64,000 nucleotides of DNA from positions 186,001 to 250,000 of the forward strand of contig NZ_JNWO01000003.1 of assembly GCF_000716435.1 (NCBI RefSeq), read 5' to 3'. How positions within the stretch are numbered: the stretch's first letter is position 1; each line of letters opens with the position of its first letter. The position numbers were made by a program, and so were the translations under genes. Shown one piece after another: positions 35,399-44,700 of the stretch. A model generated the notes under the pieces. The model ran no database searches. It worked only from the letters and a program-made list of their open reading frames with translations, and was not told the origin of the DNA. Origin of the DNA: Streptomyces xylophagus (lineage in GTDB: Bacteria > Actinomycetota > Actinomycetes > Streptomycetales > Streptomycetaceae).

Positions 35399-35545
35399 AA
35401 CCTGACGGCCGAAGCCGACCGGAACACACCAAGACCGACCGATCACCAATGCCGCGACAACTCCCGGAAATGTGCGGCGAGTTCGGGGCCAGACCACCTG
35501 GCAGACGTCTGCTCCAGCGGGCCCGGGGGCATGACGCGATCGCCG

Positions 35546-36946
35546 TCAGCTTGAGCCTGCGGGCGTCGGACGTTCCTCAAGGTTTCTTCGGCTCTCCGGG
35601 CCGGCGTCGTCCTCGGCAGGGACAAGCAGGGACGGCGCCGTCTCCGGCAGGCGCCAGAGAACGGGCAAGGCCAGGAGAGCAATGCCGGCGACCATGATCC
35701 CGGGGACAAGACGCCATCCGGTGCCGTCTATCAGAGCCTGGGAGGCATACGGGGTCAGACCGCCGAAGATCGTCGTAGCGACCGTTGCCACAGCGAGCCC
35801 ACTGAGTCGGCCGGCGACCGGGAACTGCTCCGGAGCGGAGGAGGCACCCACGGCGCTGACCCCGCCCGCTACGAGAGCCAGGACCACGGCTCCGACAAGG
35901 GCGAGCACGGTGTGTCCGCCGGTCATGAACGCGAACAGCGCCACCGGCAGGACCAACGACAGAACACCGAAGAACACGAGAGTGGGCCGCCGCCCGAGGC
36001 GGTCGGCCATCACACCGGCGAAGGGCGTGACGACGATGACTGCGGCGGAGGCCAGTGTCGCCAGCCGCAGTGCGTCACTTTCCGCGAAGCCGCCCACGGA
36101 CGTGAGGTACGTGGGGACGTAGGTGATCCCCACGTAGTAGGTGATGGACCCCAGCGCGGAGATCGTGAACGTCCGGTACAGCGCAGGGCGTTGGGTTCGC
36201 AAGGTCCGCCCGAGCGGGCCGCGGTCGGTGCCGTGCGCCTGCTAGAGCTGCTCGAACGCCGGGGACTCCTGCATGGTGGAGCGCGCTATCAGGGTGCCCG
36301 CCGCGAGCAGGGCGCCGAAGAGGAACGGGATGCGCCAACCCCAGGAGTCCAGCGCCGGGCCGCTGGTCAGCGCGGTGGTCAGCGCGGCCGCGCCGACTGC
36401 GAGCAGCGCGCCGACCTCGCTGGCGGCGGAGGCCAGGGACGCGACCAGGCCGCGCCGCCGGGGAGGGGCGCCTTCGACGAGGTAGGTCATGACGCCGGTG
36501 TACTCGCCGCCCACCGAGAAGCCCATGACGCAGCGCAGCAGCAACAGCAGCACGCCCGCCGTGGAGCCGATCTGCTCGCGCGTGGGCAGCAGGGCCGTGA
36601 CCAGCATGGCCACCGTCATGACGGACATCGAGGCCAGCAGGACCCTGCGGCGCCCCAGCCGGTCTCCGACGTGACCGAAGACCAGCGCGCCGAACGGGCG
36701 CATCACGTAGGCGATGGCGAAGACCGCGAGTGCGGTGAGGACGGACGAGGTTCCCGAGCCGAAGAACACCCTGGACAGCACGGTGGTCATGAACAGGTAC
36801 AGCGTGAAGTCGTACCACTCGACCACCGTCGAGAACGCCGCGACCGCCATGGAAGAACGCGGCAGCCCGGCTACGCGGCCCGCCTCGCGCGACAGAGCGG
36901 GCGAGGTCGCCGGCGGAATGGAGGCAGAGGAGGAATCAAGATCCAT
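35546..36946 (-). pseudogene. MHS-family MFS transporter interrupted by an amber codon
   Basis: Two consecutive open frames in the same phase together make one complete metabolite:H+ symporter (466 codons). The first half (36242-36946) has WYDFTLYLFMTTVLSRVFFG, the signature PFGALVFGHVGDRLGRRRVL and GGEYTGVMTYLVEGAPPRRR. It ends at a TAG at 36242-36244. The second half continues without a frameshift (QAHGTDRGPLGRTLRTQRPA) and holds the last six helices. A CAG-to-TAG change is the simplest cause. Readthrough, a half-transporter or a sequencing error are alternatives. The ATG at 36946 opens the first half. Confidence 0.82.
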
Positions 36947-37061
36947 GGTTCGGAGCTCTCGGGGAGGTCGGCGGCGTCCCCGACGGGGCGCGCCTGCGGG
37001 GACGAGCTGAGCTGCGGGACGTGCGGGCCTCGACGGTGAGGCGAGCCGTCAACGACCGTAA

Positions 37062-37074
37062 CATCGATTCGATG
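37062..37074. promoter_or_regulatory. PadR-type operator, copy 1
   Basis: CATCGATTCGATG, flanked as ACAT-N7-ATGT, lies 40 bp before the padR-like start codon. It is a 6-bp-arm palindrome with one central base, repeated 17 bp downstream. Confidence 0.68.
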
Positions 37075-37078
37075 TGAG

Positions 37079-37091
37079 TATCGATTCGATG
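37079..37091. promoter_or_regulatory. PadR-type operator, copy 2
   Basis: TATCGATTCGATG differs from copy 1 only in the first base. The 17-bp centre-to-centre spacing puts both sites on nearly the same side of the helix, which would allow cooperative binding and autoregulation. Confidence 0.65.
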
Positions 37092-37113
37092 TCGCATGTG
37101 AGAAGATGGCCCC

Positions 37114-37644
37114 ATGCTGGAACTCGCGATACTGGGCTTCCTGGCCGAGGGCCCCCTACCGGGCCATGAGCTGCGCCGACGCGTTTCGGACCTGACCGGC
37201 TACACGCGCCCGGTCAGTGACGGCACCCTCTACCCGGCCATCAACCGCCTCGCGAAGGCGGGCCTGCTGGAACGGCGGGCCGATCCGCGCGCGGGTGCGG
37301 GCCGCTACATGCTCAGCCTGACCGAGGCCGGCCGCGCCGAAATGCTGGAGCGTCTGCGCAAGCCGGCCGACCACGAGATCACCGACTTCACCCGCTTCTA
37401 CACGGTGCTGTCCTTCCTCTCGCACCTCCCTGACACCGCCGAACAGCACGCGGTACTGCGTCGACGCCTGACGTTCCTGGAGGAGCCGGTGAGCTTCTTC
37501 TACGACGGTGACCGGCCCCTGCGCGCCGAGGAGGTGGCCGACCCCTACCGGCGTGGCCTGCTTCTCACCGCCCGCGCGACCAGCCGCGCCGAACGCGCCT
37601 GGCTCCGCGAGGTCCTGGGCGAACAACCGCCCGAGAACCCCTGA
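37114..37644 (+). CDS. PadR-family transcriptional regulator
   Basis: A 176-residue winged-helix regulator. The PadR domain is at the N-terminus (MLELAILGFLAEGPLPGHEL, then VSDGTLYPAINRLAKAGLLE and RYMLSLTEAGRAEMLERL). The C-terminal half is a helical dimerisation domain. Such proteins usually repress drug exporters or detoxification genes and are released by a small ligand. The two tandem palindromes just upstream, plus a third before the MMPL gene, suggest autoregulation and control of that exporter. It is followed 20 bp later by a quinone-oxidoreductase-like gene. Confidence 0.9.
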   Translation: MLELAILGFLAEGPLPGHELRRRVSDLTGYTRPVSDGTLYPAINRLAKAGLLERRADPRAGAGRYMLSLTEAGRAEMLERLRKPADHEITDFTRFYTVLSFLSHLPDTAEQHAVLRRRLTFLEEPVSFFYDGDRPLRAEEVADPYRRGLLLTARATSRAERAWLREVLGEQPPENP

Positions 37645-37652
37645 AAGACCCC

Positions 37653-37664
37653 GGAGGTACCTCC
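37653..37664. other. 12-bp palindrome covering a ribosome site
   Basis: GGAGGTACCTCC is perfectly palindromic and contains the GGAGG ribosome site for the oxidoreductase at 37665. A 4-bp stem could form, weakly masking the site. Confidence 0.4.
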
Positions 37665-38645
37665 ATGCTCGCGTCCTGGTACGACCAGCAGGGCTCCGCC
37701 GCCGATGTCCTGCACGTCGGTGAACTGCCCGAACCCCACCCCGGCCCCGGCGAGGTGCGGGTCCGCGTGACCGTCTCGGGCGTCAATCCCGGCGACACCA
37801 AGAAGCGGCGTGGCTGGCTGGGCTCCTCGATGCCGTATCCGAGGGTCGTCCCGCACAGCGACGCCGCCGGCGTCATCGACGCGGTGGGCGACGGCATCGA
37901 CGCCCACCGCGTCGGAGAGCGGGTGTGGGTGTACGGCGCCCAGTCCTACCGGCCCTTCGGCACCGCCGCCCAGTACACCGTCGTACCGGATCAGCAGGCT
38001 GTACGTCTCCCCGACCACCTCAGCGACGAGCTCGGCGCGAGTCTGGGCATCCCCGGCATCACCGCTCACCGCGCCGTTTTCGCGGACGGTCCGGTCGACG
38101 GCCGTATCGTCCTCGTCCACGGTGTGCTCGGCGGCGTCGGTTCCCTGGCCGCGCAGCTCGCCCGCTGGGGCGGCGCCACCGTCATCGGCACCGTCCGCCG
38201 CGGCGACGACTTCGCTCACGTCGACGCGACCGCCGTCTCCCACGCCGTCGCCCTGGATTCGGCCGACCCGGCGGCAGCGATCCGCTCGTACGCGCCGGAC
38301 GGCGTCCACCGCGTCGTCGAGGTGTCCTTGTCGGCCAACGCCGACCTCGACAATGCCGTTACCGCGCTCGACGCCGTCATCGCCGCCTACGGCACCCACG
38401 CCGACCGTACCGAACTCCCCTTCTGGCCCCTGCTGTTCAACAATGTCACCCTGCGGCTGCTCGGCAGTGACGACTTCCCCGCCGTGGCGAAGCGACAGGC
38501 CGCGCGTGATCTGACCGCGGCCGCCGCGGTCGGCGCCCTCACCGTCGACGTCGCGGACCGCTATCCGCTGGAGGACATCGCCAAGGCCCACGAACGGGTC
38601 GACGCGGGCGGGCGGGGCAGGGTGGTGGTCACCGTCCCCGGCTGA
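37665..38645 (+). CDS. Quinone oxidoreductase-like zinc-free dehydrogenase
   Basis: A 326-residue medium-chain dehydrogenase of the quinone reductase group. The N-terminal GroES-like part has VRVRVTVSGVNPGDTKKRRG, and the NADPH-binding fold has VLVHGVLGGVGSLAAQLARW. No structural-zinc Cys cluster is present. Members reduce quinones or other electrophiles with NADPH in the cytoplasm. It is expressed with the upstream PadR regulator (20-bp gap) and followed by a classical terminator hairpin, so the two form a short operon. Confidence 0.88.
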   Translation: MLASWYDQQGSAADVLHVGELPEPHPGPGEVRVRVTVSGVNPGDTKKRRGWLGSSMPYPRVVPHSDAAGVIDAVGDGIDAHRVGERVWVYGAQSYRPFGTAAQYTVVPDQQAVRLPDHLSDELGASLGIPGITAHRAVFADGPVDGRIVLVHGVLGGVGSLAAQLARWGGATVIGTVRRGDDFAHVDATAVSHAVALDSADPAAAIRSYAPDGVHRVVEVSLSANADLDNAVTALDAVIAAYGTHADRTELPFWPLLFNNVTLRLLGSDDFPAVAKRQAARDLTAAAAVGALTVDVADRYPLEDIAKAHERVDAGGRGRVVVTVPG

Positions 38646-38651
38646 CCGGAG

Positions 38652-38672
38652 CACGGCCAGTGGCCGTGTTTT
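38652..38672 (+). terminator. Intrinsic terminator
   Basis: CACGGCC-AGT-GGCCGTG followed by TTTT just after the oxidoreductase stop codon. The 7-bp stem with a U-run is one of the few classical terminators in the window. Confidence 0.75.
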
Positions 38673-38711
38673 CAGGAGAGAGGCGTTAGTCCTGCGGTAC
38701 TAATCGCGGCC

Positions 38712-38724
38712 CATCGATTCGATG
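38712..38724. promoter_or_regulatory. PadR-type operator, copy 3
   Basis: CATCGATTCGATG is identical to copy 1 and lies 102 bp before the MMPL transporter start codon. It links the transporter to the PadR regulator. Confidence 0.68.
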
Positions 38725-38825
38725 CCACAGGGGGCAGGAAGCGCGGAAACCCGCACCTAGCTTGAGATCAAGGGCCGATCAGGCCCTGCTCACGTAATGA
38801 TCTCTTCTCCTGGTGGGAGTACCCC

Positions 38826-41291
38826 GTGGCCACCTTCCTCTATCGACTGGGACGGCTCGCCTTCCGGCGACGACGGCTGTTCCTGATGTTGTGGATCGCC
38901 GTCCTGGCCGCCGTAGGCATCGGCGCCATGAGTTCCACCGGCTCCACCTCGGACAGCTTCACGCTGCCCGGCACGCAGTCCCAGAAGGCCATCGACCTGC
39001 TGCAGAAGGAGTTCCCGCAGGCCTCCGCCTCCGGCGCCACCGCCCGGGTCGTCTTCGAGGCCCCCTCCGGCCAGAAGCTCACCTCCGCCGCCAACAAGGC
39101 TGAAATCACCTCGCTGGTGGCCGAGTTGAAGGCGTCGCCGCAGGTGGCGAGTGTCTCCGACCCGTTCACCAGTGGTCTGGTCAGCAAGTCGGGCGACATC
39201 GCCTACACGCAGGTGTCCTACAAGGTCGCCAAGTCCGACGTCAGCAGCGCCGCGCACGAGGTCCTGAACAAGGTCGCGGCGGAGGGTGACAAAGCCGGGC
39301 TGACGGTCAGCATGGGTGGTGACGCGGTCGAGGACAAGGCGGCCAGCAAGGCTGCCGAACTGATCGGTCTGGCGGTCGCCGCGGTCGTTTTGGTGATCAC
39401 CTTCGGCTCGCTGATCGCGGCGGGACTCCCGCTGCTGACCGCGATCCTCGGCGTGGGCGTGGCCGTCATGTGCATCACCATCGCCACCTCGTTCGTGGAC
39501 ATGGCCTCGGCCGCCTCGACGCTGGCTCTGATGCTGGGTCTGGCGGTCGCCATCGACTACGCCTTGTTCATCGTCTCCCGCTACCGCAACGAGATCCGCG
39601 ACGGCCATGATCCGGAAGAGGCCGCCGGGCGGGCCCTGGGCACCGCCGGATCCGCCGTCGTCTTCGCCGGCCTCACCGTGATCATCGCGCTGGCGGGTCT
39701 GAGTGTCATCGGCATCAAGATGCTCACCTCGATGGGCCTGGCCTCCGCCTTCGCGGTCGCTGTCGCCGTGCTCATCGCGCTGACCCTGCTGCCCGCGATG
39801 CTGGGCTTCGCCGGGACGCGGATCATGAAGGGCAAGCTCCTCAGCCGCCGCATGCACGCCCTGGAAGAACGCGGCGAGGGCGAGGCCATAGGCGTGCGCT
39901 GGGCGCGCTTCGTCACCCGCAACCCGGTCAAGGTCCTCGCCGTCGCGGTGATCGGCCTGGGCCTGCTGACCATCCCTGCCATGTCCCTGCGCCTGGCCCT
40001 GCCCGACGACTCCATGAAGTCCCCCGACAGCACCCAGCGCGTCGCCTACGACACCCTCAGCAAGGGCTTCGGTCCCGGCTTCAACGGTCCCCTGACCGTG
40101 GTGGTCGACGCCCGTGACAGCAAGGACCCGAAGGCAGCCGCCTCGGACGCGGTGACGCGGATCAAGAAGCTGCCCGACGTGGCCGCGGTGCGCGACGCCG
40201 CGTTCAACGAGGCCGGAGACGTGGCCCTGATCGGGGCCATCCCGAAGAGCGCGCCGAGCAGCCAGGCCACCAAGGACCTGGTCAAGGACATTCGCGCCCA
40301 GAGCGGCACGTTGCACAACGACACGGGTGCCGACCTGATGGTGACCGGCACCACCGCCGTCAACATCGACGTCTCCACGAAGCTCGCCCAGGCCCTCATC
40401 CCCTACCTGGCGATCGTGGTCGGCCTGGCGCTGGTTCTGCTCCTGCTGGTCTTCCGCTCGATCCTGGTCCCGCTCAAGGCAGCCCTCGGCTTCCTCCTCA
40501 GCGTGGGCGCCACACTCGGCGTCGTCGTCGCCGTCTTCCAATGGGGCTGGCTCAAGGGCCTCTTCGGCATCCAGGAAACCGCGCCCATCGTGAGCGTCCT
40601 GCCCATCCTGCTGATCGGCGTGGTCTTCGGACTCGCCATGGACTACGAGGTCTTCCTCGTCACCCGGATGCGGGAGGAGTACGTCCACGGTGCCGAACCC
40701 ACCCAGGCCATCGTCCAGGGCTTCAAGCACAGTGCCCGCGTGGTCACCGCGGCGGCGATCATCATGATTTCGGTGTTCTCCGGCTTCCTCCTCGACGACG
40801 TGGCACTCATCAAGTCCATCGGGCTCGGCCTCGGCTCCGCCGTGTTCTTCGACGCCTTCGTGGTCCGTATGACCATCGTCCCGGCGGTCATGACCCTGCT
40901 CGGGCGCCGCGCCTGGGCCCTGCCCAAGTGGCTGGACCGGGCCATGCCCAACGTGGACGTCGAGGGTGAGAAGCTGCGCCAGGCCCTGGCCGCCGAGAAG
41001 ACGAGCACCGCACCCGAACCCGTATTCGCCGGCGTACCCGCGGGAGGCCACCAGGGCTCGGACAACCACGCGGCCCCGTCACTCCTCACCAGCGGCTCCG
41101 GCGCCGACGACTCGCACACGACGGGCTTCGCGTCACCGCTCCCCCGGCACCACCGTGGAAGGATCCCGGGACTGCCCGGCCTCGGACAGCGCCGCGCACG
41201 CGATGGCGACGCCGCCCCGTCTGCCGACACGGCCGAGCCGAAAGCAACGCCGACGAGGGGGCTGCGGAACAGACTGTTCCGTAAGAGCTAA
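38826..41291 (+). CDS. MMPL-family RND-like transporter
   Basis: An 821-residue inner-membrane transporter with about 12 helices in two 6-helix blocks, each after a large extracytoplasmic loop. The first block holds AIDYALFIVSRYRNEIRDGH and the second AMDYEVFLVTRMREEYVHG, the two Asp-Tyr signatures of MMPL proteins in the proton relay. MMPL proteins export lipids or hydrophobic compounds. A Pro/Ser-rich cytoplasmic tail of ~100 residues follows (AEKTSTAPEPVFAG onward). The GTG start at 38826 follows GGGAG. A PadR-type palindrome lies upstream, and a two-component system lies downstream. Confidence 0.92.
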   Translation: MATFLYRLGRLAFRRRRLFLMLWIAVLAAVGIGAMSSTGSTSDSFTLPGTQSQKAIDLLQKEFPQASASGATARVVFEAPSGQKLTSAANKAEITSLVAELKASPQVASVSDPFTSGLVSKSGDIAYTQVSYKVAKSDVSSAAHEVLNKVAAEGDKAGLTVSMGGDAVEDKAASKAAELIGLAVAAVVLVITFGSLIAAGLPLLTAILGVGVAVMCITIATSFVDMASAASTLALMLGLAVAIDYALFIVSRYRNEIRDGHDPEEAAGRALGTAGSAVVFAGLTVIIALAGLSVIGIKMLTSMGLASAFAVAVAVLIALTLLPAMLGFAGTRIMKGKLLSRRMHALEERGEGEAIGVRWARFVTRNPVKVLAVAVIGLGLLTIPAMSLRLALPDDSMKSPDSTQRVAYDTLSKGFGPGFNGPLTVVVDARDSKDPKAAASDAVTRIKKLPDVAAVRDAAFNEAGDVALIGAIPKSAPSSQATKDLVKDIRAQSGTLHNDTGADLMVTGTTAVNIDVSTKLAQALIPYLAIVVGLALVLLLLVFRSILVPLKAALGFLLSVGATLGVVVAVFQWGWLKGLFGIQETAPIVSVLPILLIGVVFGLAMDYEVFLVTRMREEYVHGAEPTQAIVQGFKHSARVVTAAAIIMISVFSGFLLDDVALIKSIGLGLGSAVFFDAFVVRMTIVPAVMTLLGRRAWALPKWLDRAMPNVDVEGEKLRQALAAEKTSTAPEPVFAGVPAGGHQGSDNHAAPSLLTSGSGADDSHTTGFASPLPRHHRGRIPGLPGLGQRRARDGDAAPSADTAEPKATPTRGLRNRLFRKS

Positions 41292-41446
41292 GAGCTGACG
41301 GAGACGCGTCGCAACAGCGACCACTGCCGACCGCTGTTCGACCCCCGACCGGATCGGCCGCCTCCCACCGGCCGATCCCCCAGCCCCGCCCACCGGTCCA
41401 ATCCCCCGGGACCGGAGGGCGGCCTCCCGACCCGTGAAGGACCCCC

Positions 41447-42751
41447 GTGACCACACCGAGCGCCCCCGCGGCCCCCGGCCCGGACAACCGCCGGGTCCTG
41501 GAGACCCTGACCAGCGATTCCGAACAGCGCGTGATCGCCTCGGTCATCTTCCGGCTGGCCGCGCTGCGGCGGGCCGACCGGGCCCACCCCAAGGTCCGGC
41601 ACTGGGGGGTACCGGCCTTCTGCGCCGCGCTCGGCATCAACTCCTACCTCAACCCCTACAACACCGGCGACGTCCCGGCCCAGCTGGCGCTCATCGTCGC
41701 GTTCACCCTCCCCCTCCTGTGGCGGGAACGCCGGCCCATGCTGGTCTTCGCCCTGACCACCGCCGCCTCCGTGGTGGCCCTCCCTCTGGGAGTACTGACC
41801 GGAGCCGAGTCCGCACGGGTCGTGGCCCTGTTCAACGTCGGCCGCTACAGCACCCCCCGACAACTCGCCCTCGCCGTCGGCATCACCACCGTGCAGCTCG
41901 GAGCGTGGGCCGCCGTCTTCTGGCGGGGCGGCCAACTGGAACACGCCACACGCCCCGAGGTCGTGACCCTGCTGGCGATGACCGCGATGGCGGCGTTCGC
42001 CGCGCTGGGTCTGCTCAGTCGTCTGGCCATTGCTTCCATCGACGCCCTGAGGAAGGAACGCGACCAGCAGGCCCGCCTGGCCACAGCGCAGGAACGTGCC
42101 CGGGTCTCCCGGGAGATGCACGACATCCTCGGCCACACTCTCGCCGTCATCGTCGGTCTCGCCGACGGCGCCGCCGCCCTCGCCGAGAAGAAGCCGGAAC
42201 GCGGGGCCCAGACTCTCCGCATCATCAGCACCAGCGGCCGTGACGCACTGGCCGAACTGCGCCGCCTGCTCTCCGTCATCGGCGAGGAGGACGACCCGCC
42301 GGGCGACAAGCCGCTCGCCCCGCAGCCCGGCCTGACCGACCTCGACTCGCTACTGGACCGCGTCCGCGCGGCCGGTCCCACCGTCACCCTGGACTCCCAC
42401 GGCAACATCACCGACCTGCCTCCCGGGATCCAGCTCTCCGTCTACCGCATCATCCAGGAAGCCCTGACCAACACCGTCAAGTACGCCGCCCCCGACACCT
42501 CGGTCCATGTGTCCCTCACCGCCGACCCGGACGCCGTACGCGTCACCGTTGAGGACACAGGACCGGCCCGCACACCCTCGGCGAACCGTCCCCGCGCGGG
42601 CGGTGGCCGTGGCCTGGTCGGCATGCGCGAACGCGCCGCCCTCTACCAGGGCACCGTCACCGCAGGCCGCAACGCTCACGGCGGCTGGTCCGTCCGCGCC
42701 CTTCTCGTCCCCAGCCCGCAGCCCAACTCCCCGGAGAAGCACCCCTCATGA
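41447..42751 (+). CDS. Sensor histidine kinase (NarL-partner type)
   Basis: A 434-residue membrane kinase. Four hydrophobic segments occupy about residues 50-190, with the HisKA_3 box SREMHDILGHTLAVIVGLAD (phosphorylated His) and an HATPase ending in GGGRGLVGMRERAALYQGTV. Such kinases with membrane-embedded sensors often respond to cell-envelope conditions or to compounds handled by an adjacent transporter. The GTG at 41447 is the start. Its stop overlaps the ATG of the response regulator by four bases (ATGA), so they are a cotranslated pair. Confidence 0.9.
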   Translation: MTTPSAPAAPGPDNRRVLETLTSDSEQRVIASVIFRLAALRRADRAHPKVRHWGVPAFCAALGINSYLNPYNTGDVPAQLALIVAFTLPLLWRERRPMLVFALTTAASVVALPLGVLTGAESARVVALFNVGRYSTPRQLALAVGITTVQLGAWAAVFWRGGQLEHATRPEVVTLLAMTAMAAFAALGLLSRLAIASIDALRKERDQQARLATAQERARVSREMHDILGHTLAVIVGLADGAAALAEKKPERGAQTLRIISTSGRDALAELRRLLSVIGEEDDPPGDKPLAPQPGLTDLDSLLDRVRAAGPTVTLDSHGNITDLPPGIQLSVYRIIQEALTNTVKYAAPDTSVHVSLTADPDAVRVTVEDTGPARTPSANRPRAGGGRGLVGMRERAALYQGTVTAGRNAHGGWSVRALLVPSPQPNSPEKHPS

Positions 42752-43404
42752 CCACCGTCCTCATCGTCGACGACCAGGCCCTGCAACGGATGGGCTTCAA
42801 CATGCTCCTGGAGGCCCAGTCCGACATGAACGTCGTCGGTGAGGCCACCAACGGCGGTGAAGCGGTCCGTATGACTGCCGAACTCCGGCCCGACGTCGTC
42901 CTCATGGACGTCCGGATGCCCGGCATGGACGGCATCGAGGCCACCCGCCGCATCGTGGAGTCCGGCGGCCGTTCGCGCATCCTGGTGCTGACGACCTTCG
43001 ACCTCGACGAATACGCCTACGACGCCCTGCGTGCCGGAGCCAGCGGCTTCCTGCTCAAGGACGCCCAGCCCGACGAACTCGTCGCCGGGGTACGGGCGGT
43101 GGCCGCCGGCGACGCCGTCATCTCCCCGGGCCTCACCCGCAAACTGATCGACGCCTTCAGCGACCGCCTCCCCGGGCACAGCCCTCAGCAGCAGCGCCGA
43201 CTCGACGACCTGACCCAACGCGAGTGCGAAGTCCTCACCGCCATGGCCACCGGCTGGACGAACCAGGAGATCGCCGAGCGTCTCCACCTCGCCGAATCCA
43301 CGATCAAATCCCACATCGGCCGCATCCTCACGAAGATCGACGCCCGCGACCGCGTGCAGGCCGTCATCTTCGCCTACGACACCGGACTCGTCCGCCCGTC
43401 GTAA
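42748..43404 (+). CDS. NarL/LuxR-type response regulator
   Basis: A 218-residue two-domain regulator. The receiver domain has VLIVDDQALQRMGFNMLLEA and the phosphoacceptor in DVVLMDVRMPGMDGIEATRR. The C-terminal LuxR HTH reads LTQRECEVLTAMATGWTNQE, followed by IAERLHLAESTIKSHIGRIL. It is the partner of the histidine kinase immediately upstream. The likely targets are local: the MMPL gene and the secreted esterase gene downstream (inference). Confidence 0.93.
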   Translation: MTTVLIVDDQALQRMGFNMLLEAQSDMNVVGEATNGGEAVRMTAELRPDVVLMDVRMPGMDGIEATRRIVESGGRSRILVLTTFDLDEYAYDALRAGASGFLLKDAQPDELVAGVRAVAAGDAVISPGLTRKLIDAFSDRLPGHSPQQQRRLDDLTQRECEVLTAMATGWTNQEIAERLHLAESTIKSHIGRILTKIDARDRVQAVIFAYDTGLVRPS

Positions 43405-43514
43405 ACCGCGCCCCGCCCCGCTCGCCCGACCCCCAAGGGCCACACCGACACCGCTCCATGTGTACCGCCACGTCCCCGCAGCCCAGCATCCGCAACGAAG
43501 AACAGGACACAGCA

Positions 43515-44450
43515 ATGGGACCGTTGGCACGAACCGGCATGGGCGTGGCCCTTGCCTGCGGGGTACTGATCACCGCCGTCAGCATCGGACAGAGCGCCGA
43601 CAGCAGCGCCAAGACCAAAGTGAAGGAGATATCCAAGGGGCCGTACGTCGCACTCGGCGACTCGTACACCTCGGGCCCCAAGATCCCTCCTCAGACGGGC
43701 ACTCCGGCCGGCTGCGACCGCTCCGGCCGCAACTACCCGGCCCTGGTCGCCAAGGAACTCGGCCTGAAGGCTGCCGACTTCCGTGACGTCAGCTGCAGTG
43801 GCGCCACCATCTCCGACCTCACCACCCCTCAGTCCACCGGCAACGGCACCAACCCCGCACAACTCTCCGCGCTGACCACCGACACGCGGCTGGTCACGCT
43901 CGGCATCGGCGGCAACGACATCGGCTTCAGCTCGATGATCACCAAGTGCGTAGGCACCGGAACGCTCTTCAAACTGGCCGAGCGCATCACCGACATCACC
44001 GACAAGGCACCCTGCGCGGAGAAGTACACCTCCGGCGGCACCGACAAGGTGGCCCAGAAGATCCGCACCGCAGGTGACCGCCTCACCCGCGCACTGAACG
44101 AGATCCAACGCCGTGCGCCCGACGCCCGGGTCTACGTCGTCGGCTACCCGTCGATCCTGCCCGCCAAGGGCACACACTGCGGTCGCGGCCTGCCCATCGC
44201 CCCCGGCGACGTCACGTTCCTGCGCCAGAAACAGCAGGAACTCAACACCATGCTCGGCGAACGCGCGCGAGCCGCAGGAGCCACGTACGTCGACACCTTC
44301 ACCCCGTCCGCCGGCCACGACGCCTGCTCCCCGGCGGCCACCCGATGGATCGAACCCCTCAAGCCCAGCAGCCCCGCCGCCATGGTCCACCCCAACGAAC
44401 GGGGCGAACAGGGCATGGCCACCGCAGTCCTGAGCACCGTCAAGAGCTGA
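43515..44450 (+). CDS. Secreted SGNH/GDSL hydrolase (esterase/lipase)
   Basis: A 311-residue secreted lipase-like esterase. The signal peptide is MGPLARTGMGVALACGVLIT, then AVSIGQSADSS. SGNH blocks are VALGDSYTSG (nucleophile Ser), SCSGATISDL (Gly), VTLGIGGNDIGFSSM (Asn) and VHPNERGEQGM (His), all intact. Six Cys residues in the mature part could form disulfides, as in the Streptomyces SGNH lipases. The start is the ATG at 43515 with AGGAC upstream; the frame is open earlier only as a shadow of the regulator gene. It lies 110 bp downstream of the response regulator. Confidence 0.92.
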   Translation: MGPLARTGMGVALACGVLITAVSIGQSADSSAKTKVKEISKGPYVALGDSYTSGPKIPPQTGTPAGCDRSGRNYPALVAKELGLKAADFRDVSCSGATISDLTTPQSTGNGTNPAQLSALTTDTRLVTLGIGGNDIGFSSMITKCVGTGTLFKLAERITDITDKAPCAEKYTSGGTDKVAQKIRTAGDRLTRALNEIQRRAPDARVYVVGYPSILPAKGTHCGRGLPIAPGDVTFLRQKQQELNTMLGERARAAGATYVDTFTPSAGHDACSPAATRWIEPLKPSSPAAMVHPNERGEQGMATAVLSTVKS

Positions 44451-44700
44451 GGACACCACAGTCAGAGAGCAACGAGGCCATCGGGCAGGCAACTCCGGCC
44501 TGCCTCCTGCGCCCGCGACTCCGGTCGCGCGTACTCAAGCGGAGCGCGCGTCCGGTCCGCATCGGCCGTCCGTGGGGACAGGCGCCCGGTGCGGGTGAAG
44601 GGCCCGGCCACGATCCGAAAAATCCCGGGATCCGTGGCCGGAAGCCGTCGCCCACACCCCGAACTGTTTCATGAGCGAACACCTATGAAACGGCCGGGCG
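44451..44700. other. Intergenic gap with terminator
   Basis: Besides the hairpin at 44484-44504, I see no gene or repeat here. A left edge of the recombinase remnant cannot be fixed precisely. Confidence 0.45.
44484..44504 (+). terminator. Hairpin after esterase gene
   Basis: GGCAGGC-N7-GCCTGCC, a perfect 7-bp stem 34 bp after the esterase stop codon. Confidence 0.55.

Noticed and set aside
38790..41069. 759-codon minus-strand open frame
   Set aside because: Antisense shadow of the MMPL transporter; His/Gly/Asp-rich translation with no domain.
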